Below, piece by piece: positions 61,016-64,000 of a stretch of 64,000 nucleotides of DNA (its first letter is position 1; the number at the start of each line of letters is the position of its first letter). Below the pieces are notes generated by a model. It made no database searches and was not told the origin of the DNA. It saw only the letters and a list, made by a program, of their open reading frames with translations. This stretch comes from Corynebacterium meitnerae (lineage in GTDB: Bacteria > Actinomycetota > Actinomycetes > Mycobacteriales > Mycobacteriaceae), in NCBI RefSeq assembly GCF_027570075.1, contig NZ_JAKMUS010000001.1:1-64000 (forward strand). The letters run 5' to 3'. A program made the position numbers and the translations under genes.

Positions 61016-63234
61016 AGCTCGCCGATGATGGTGAGCGTCTGAGTGGCGCGCGTTAGCGCCACGTACAGGTCTTGATGCCCCTGCGGGGAAGCCGCGATAA
61101 TCTCGTGTGGCTTATCGACGATGACGTGGTCGAACTCAAGCCCCTTCACCTCAGCCACATTGTCTTTGGTGACCACCGCTACGAGTCCACCGAGCTGTTC
61201 TAGCTCCGCACGGACCGTGGCGGTTTCTGTGTCTTCGGGGAGGAAACGCACAGGCTGTCCGGATGAACGCACAGTGACAGCTGGCTGAGCATCGGGGTCG
61301 ATGGCAGCCAGTACCTCGTCGGCTACTTCCATAATCTCGGCTGGCGTGCGGTAGTTTACGGTGAGTTCGTGGGAGACAAAGCGTTGACCGACGAATGGTT
61401 CGAGTGCAGCCGACCAATCATCCACGCCAGCAGGGGAGGAAGTCTGTGCCGTGTCTCCAACCAGCGTCATCCACTTTGCTGGGCAGCGCCTGAAGACCAT
61501 GCGCCACTCCATCGGCGTGAGCTCCTGGGCTTCATCGACGATGACGTGGCCGTAGGCCCATGTCATATCCGTGGCCGCACGTTCAGCCGTTGAACGGACA
61601 TCAGTTTCCCGCTGACGGCTAGCGAGGGTCTCCGCGTCGATGATGTCGTGCGCAGAGAGGATCTCTGCCTCGAATTCATCGTCCGTATCCGTGTTGGCTG
61701 AAGACGCCAGGATATCCAGAGCGTCCTCTGCATCCGCGACGAGTTCACGCCACTGTTTCTCAGCCTTCTCCGCTTCGTCCGCGGGGGTGGGAATGCCGAT
61801 GAGGGTATACAACTCGTCGATAAGCGCCGTGTCCGATGCAGTGAACGCACACCCATCTTCGCGGTAGAGCGCGTCCTGCGTTTCCTCGTCATAGTCGTAC
61901 GCAGCTGCACTGATGGCAGCGCGGCTGCTCAGAAAGTCGGCGAGGACCTCGACTGGATTGAGAATAGGGAAGTAGGTGTCAATGAGGTCAGCTACCTGTT
62001 GTTCTTCAGCAAGGTCATCGTGGAGTTGATCCACGTCTGCCGCTGAAAGCAGATTAGCCCCACCCAGTGGGTCCGCACCGATGCGTTCTGCCAGGGCTTC
62101 AGCAAGTAGCTGAGTCAACGCTTCAGCGAAGACCGGCTGAGCCTCGTTGTGTGGCTTCCGGCTCCTGCGGGCACGCGTCCGCGCCGCGGTGATCATCTGC
62201 GGGGTAGCGGCGATATCAATGCCGTCGATCCTGAGCGGAATGTCCTCCTTGGGCACCAGCTGATAGTTCCGTACAGCCCTAGACAGAATCGTGACCATCT
62301 CTTCGGAGCCTTTCACCTCCCGCGTGAGAAGGTCATCGGTGCCTGCTGGTGTGAAGCCAGGGACAAGGTCTTGGGCGGTACTCAGCACCACACCTGTCTC
62401 GCCGAGTTCCGGCAACACGCGTGAGATGTAATCGAGGAATGTCCGGTTTGGGCCAACGATGAGCACACCCGTACGCGCTAATTGGTCCCGCCAGGTGTAC
62501 AGCAGGTAAGCGATGCGGTGTAGGGCAACCGCGGTTTTTCCAGTTCCGGGACCACCGGCCACTACCAGCACGCCGCGGGTTTTATCGCGGATGATTTGGT
62601 CCTGCTCGCGCTGAATGGTTTCCACGATGGACTGCATGTGTCCGGTACGCGGCGCATTCATGGCTCGCAGCAAGGCGGCCTCACTCGCAACTCCGGAATC
62701 TGCCCCGGCATTGTCGGCGCCCGGGCCACTCAACACATCATCATCAACTGCCGTGACAGTCCTGCCGCGCATGCGGATGTTGCGGCGGGAGACAACGCCC
62801 TCAGGATGAGCCGTGGTGGCAAGGTAGTAAGGCCGTGCCATGGGGGCACGCCAATCAAGGAGCAAGGTGCGGTAATCATCGTCCCTGTCATCCATGCCCA
62901 TGCGGCCGATGTAGCGGCGATCCTGGTGTGGTTTGCCTGGGACGGGGTTCTCCGGGGAGTCATCCTCAACGTCGATTCGCCCGAACACCAGGCCGGTCTC
63001 CGCAATATTGAGCGCGTCTAGTTTTGCGTTAAGCCCGTGGTATTCGGTCTCACGCCGCACAAGCGCATCTGCATCCGGGTTATCCGGATCCACATCCCGC
63101 TGAACAGCCTCAAGGCGTTGCTGCGCAGACGACACTTCGCGGTCCAGGTGAGCAAAGAGCACATCCACATGGGATTGCTCCTGCTTTACAGTCTCCTGGG
63201 ATTCCAGGGAAGAGGCGCCGGACTGATCAGCCAC
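61012..63234 (-). CDS. UvrD-like helicase of the HelD/HelR family
   Basis: A 740-residue superfamily-1 ATPase. An N-terminal coiled coil (about residues 20-75) precedes the HelD-specific segment LLLDWRAPMARPYYLATTA. Walker A is VAGGPGTGKTA, Walker B is HVIVDEAQELTPMEWRMVF, and the last motif is DLYVALTRATQTLTII. A long acidic insertion interrupts the helicase core. HelD proteins bind RNA polymerase and release it from nucleic acid; the actinobacterial HelR branch can give rifamycin tolerance. GTG start at 63234 with AAAGGAG upstream. Whether this copy is HelR-like or a DNA helicase needs a tree. Confidence 0.88.
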   Translation of the reverse strand: MADQSGASSLESQETVKQEQSHVDVLFAHLDREVSSAQQRLEAVQRDVDPDNPDADALVRRETEYHGLNAKLDALNIAETGLVFGRIDVEDDSPENPVPGKPHQDRRYIGRMGMDDRDDDYRTLLLDWRAPMARPYYLATTAHPEGVVSRRNIRMRGRTVTAVDDDVLSGPGADNAGADSGVASEAALLRAMNAPRTGHMQSIVETIQREQDQIIRDKTRGVLVVAGGPGTGKTAVALHRIAYLLYTWRDQLARTGVLIVGPNRTFLDYISRVLPELGETGVVLSTAQDLVPGFTPAGTDDLLTREVKGSEEMVTILSRAVRNYQLVPKEDIPLRIDGIDIAATPQMITAARTRARRSRKPHNEAQPVFAEALTQLLAEALAERIGADPLGGANLLSAADVDQLHDDLAEEQQVADLIDTYFPILNPVEVLADFLSSRAAISAAAYDYDEETQDALYREDGCAFTASDTALIDELYTLIGIPTPADEAEKAEKQWRELVADAEDALDILASSANTDTDDEFEAEILSAHDIIDAETLASRQRETDVRSTAERAATDMTWAYGHVIVDEAQELTPMEWRMVFRRCPAKWMTLVGDTAQTSSPAGVDDWSAALEPFVGQRFVSHELTVNYRTPAEIMEVADEVLAAIDPDAQPAVTVRSSGQPVRFLPEDTETATVRAELEQLGGLVAVVTKDNVAEVKGLEFDHVIVDKPHEIIAASPQGHQDLYVALTRATQTLTIIGEL
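61110..61120 (-). repeat. CGTCGATAAGC motif, reverse
   Basis: Exact copy in the helicase gene, read as Ile-Val-Asp-Lys. Confidence 0.8.
61815..61825 (+). repeat. CGTCGATAAGC motif, forward
   Basis: Exact copy in the helicase gene, 705 bp from the previous one and in opposite orientation. Confidence 0.8.
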
Positions 63235-63296
63235 TACGCGTACGCTCCTTTGCTCGGGGTTTCGTGTGCAAACAGCAACAGACGAGTCTAGCGGGA

Positions 63297-63341
63297 AATA
63301 AAAAACAGTCCCACGGCTGGAAAACCAGCGGCGGGACTGTC
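63297..63341 (-). terminator. Strong terminator of the lysine-rich repeat protein
   Basis: On the minus strand ACAGTCCCGCCGCTGG pairs with CCAGCCGTGGGACTGT around a short T/A loop, followed by TTTTTATTT. Confidence 0.9.
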
Positions 63342-63363
63342 GCGCTATGAAGCGGAAAAGAAA

Positions 63364-64000
63364 CTACTTGAGCTTCTTCTGTGCCTTCTTCACGGCCTTC
63401 TTAGCAGTCTTCTCTGCCTTCTTGACCTTCTTCTTCAGCTTGCGCTTCTGGCAGCGGCTCGGTGCAGCGTCCAGGTTGTCAAAAGCATCCTGCAGGCTGT
63501 TGATCGCATCCTGTGCGGTCTTCTGAGCCTTCGCAGCGCTCTTCTTCACCTTGCGCTTTGCCTTGAACTTATCCAGAGCAGACGGGCCGAACTCATCCAG
63601 GGAGCCCTGCAGGTCGCTGACAACAGCGTTGACCTTGCGCTTCGCCTTGAACTTGTCCAGAGCAGACGGCTGCAGGTCCTCAAAACGGTCCTGGACGTCA
63701 CCGAAGTGGTCCTGGACGTCGCCGATCAGGCCCTTCACCTGGCGCTTTGCCTTGAACTTCTGGAACTTGGAGGGCTTGAGGTCCTTGTAGGTGTCCTCGG
63801 CCCAGCCAGCTGCATCATTAGCAACGTCGGTTGCCTTGTCAGCCCACTTCTCAGCGGTCTTCTTCCAGTCACCCTTGTTGTCATCGACGTAGTCTGCCAC
63901 CTGGTGAGCAGCCTGCTGAGCGGACTCAGCAACAGTCTCACGGGTGTCCTGGAACCACTCGCTGGCCTTCTTCAGAGCCTTCTCGGACTCAGACTGAGTC
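63364..64000 (-). CDS. Lysine-rich amphipathic repeat protein, 5' end outside window
   Basis: The open frame enters from the right edge with no stop (TQSESEKALKKASEWFQD, then ETVAESAQQAAHQVADYVDD), so only the last 211 residues are seen. The GTG at 63900 is internal and is not needed as start. A heptad-like, helix-rich region is followed by three related units (KFQKFKAKRQV, then ALDKFKAKRKV twice) spaced 35 and 28 residues, separated by acidic segments such as GDVQDHFGDVQDRFEDL. The tail is almost only Lys and Ala. It resembles apolipoprotein-like or heparin/DNA-binding Lys-rich proteins by composition only. No family recognised. A strong terminator follows. Confidence 0.75.
   Translation of the reverse strand, partial: TQSESEKALKKASEWFQDTRETVAESAQQAAHQVADYVDDNKGDWKKTAEKWADKATDVANDAAGWAEDTYKDLKPSKFQKFKAKRQVKGLIGDVQDHFGDVQDRFEDLQPSALDKFKAKRKVNAVVSDLQGSLDEFGPSALDKFKAKRKVKKSAAKAQKTAQDAINSLQDAFDNLDAAPSRCQKRKLKKKVKKAEKTAKKAVKKAQKKLK

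Noticed and set aside
1..64000. CRISPR arrays, rRNA genes, prophage, known riboswitches (TPP before thiL, glycine before the AGCS gene, T-box before leuC)
   Set aside because: I looked for regular spaced repeats, conserved rRNA segments, phage structural genes and the usual riboswitch cores and saw none.

Overview
The window looks like a chromosomal core segment of a Corynebacterium. The evidence is the moderately high GC content, the gene order (serA-leuB, gltX-tRNA-Gln/Glu, ltbR-leuC-leuD, mutT1-gpsA-ddl-thiL-ung-dak-recG-rsmD-coaD, polA, rpsA-coaE, uvrB), which from memory matches the C. glutamicum backbone, a DUF222/HNH nuclease, corynebacterial lipoproteins, and at least 19 genes whose start codon sits 7-8 nt after a TANNNT -10 element (leaderless transcripts). 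The species cannot be fixed from the sequence.

Layout. 1-5.1 kb: the 5' part of an M20 amidohydrolase gene with an in-frame stop, a DUF2314-like protein, a Pro/Ala/Glu-tailed membrane protein, a zinc-type CDF exporter, a DUF262 protein and a cell-wall-binding-like lipoprotein. 5.2-12.9 kb: serA, leuB, a second and larger lipoprotein of the same type, a CNB-CBS-DUF294 protein with a DEDDh exonuclease, and a FAH-family enzyme. 12.9-17.4 kb: isochorismate synthase, a secreted esterase, gltX, tRNA-Gln and two copies of tRNA-Glu. 17.4-22.1 kb: HNH nuclease, carboxymuconolactone decarboxylase-like protein, the LtbR regulator and leuCD with visible LtbR-type boxes. 22.1-32.8 kb: housekeeping genes for nucleotide sanitation, lipid, wall, thiamine, repair and CoA functions. 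32.8-35.4 kb: a polar amino-acid ABC importer. 35.5-41.1 kb: secreted proteins, carotenoid genes crtB-crtI and an AGCS symporter. 41.1-42.6 kb: a small island in the tRNA-Leu(CAA) 3' end, bounded by a 72-nt imperfect direct repeat and holding an AT-rich orphan gene between two decayed transposase fragments. 42.6-50.2 kb: polA, a YkvI-family transporter, rpsA, coaE. 50.2-58.3 kb: a carnitine-type acyltransferase and a five-gene peptide-import operon headed by an XRE-TetR fusion regulator. 58.4-64 kb: uvrB, uspA, a HelD/HelR-like helicase and a lysine-rich repeat protein that runs off the right edge.

How the parts fit. serA (serine), leuB/leuC/leuD (leucine) and ltbR make this an amino-acid biosynthesis neighbourhood. 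gltX is next to the tRNAs it serves directly (Glu) or that lie in the same cluster (Gln). recG, uvrB, ung, polA and the MutT1-like protein are genome-maintenance functions. The two ABC systems, the AGCS symporter and the YkvI protein are uptake functions.

The most unexpected signal is an 11-mer, CGTCGATAAGC, present 13 times on both strands, inside genes in several frames and between genes. About 0.03 copies are expected by chance. I do not recognise it.
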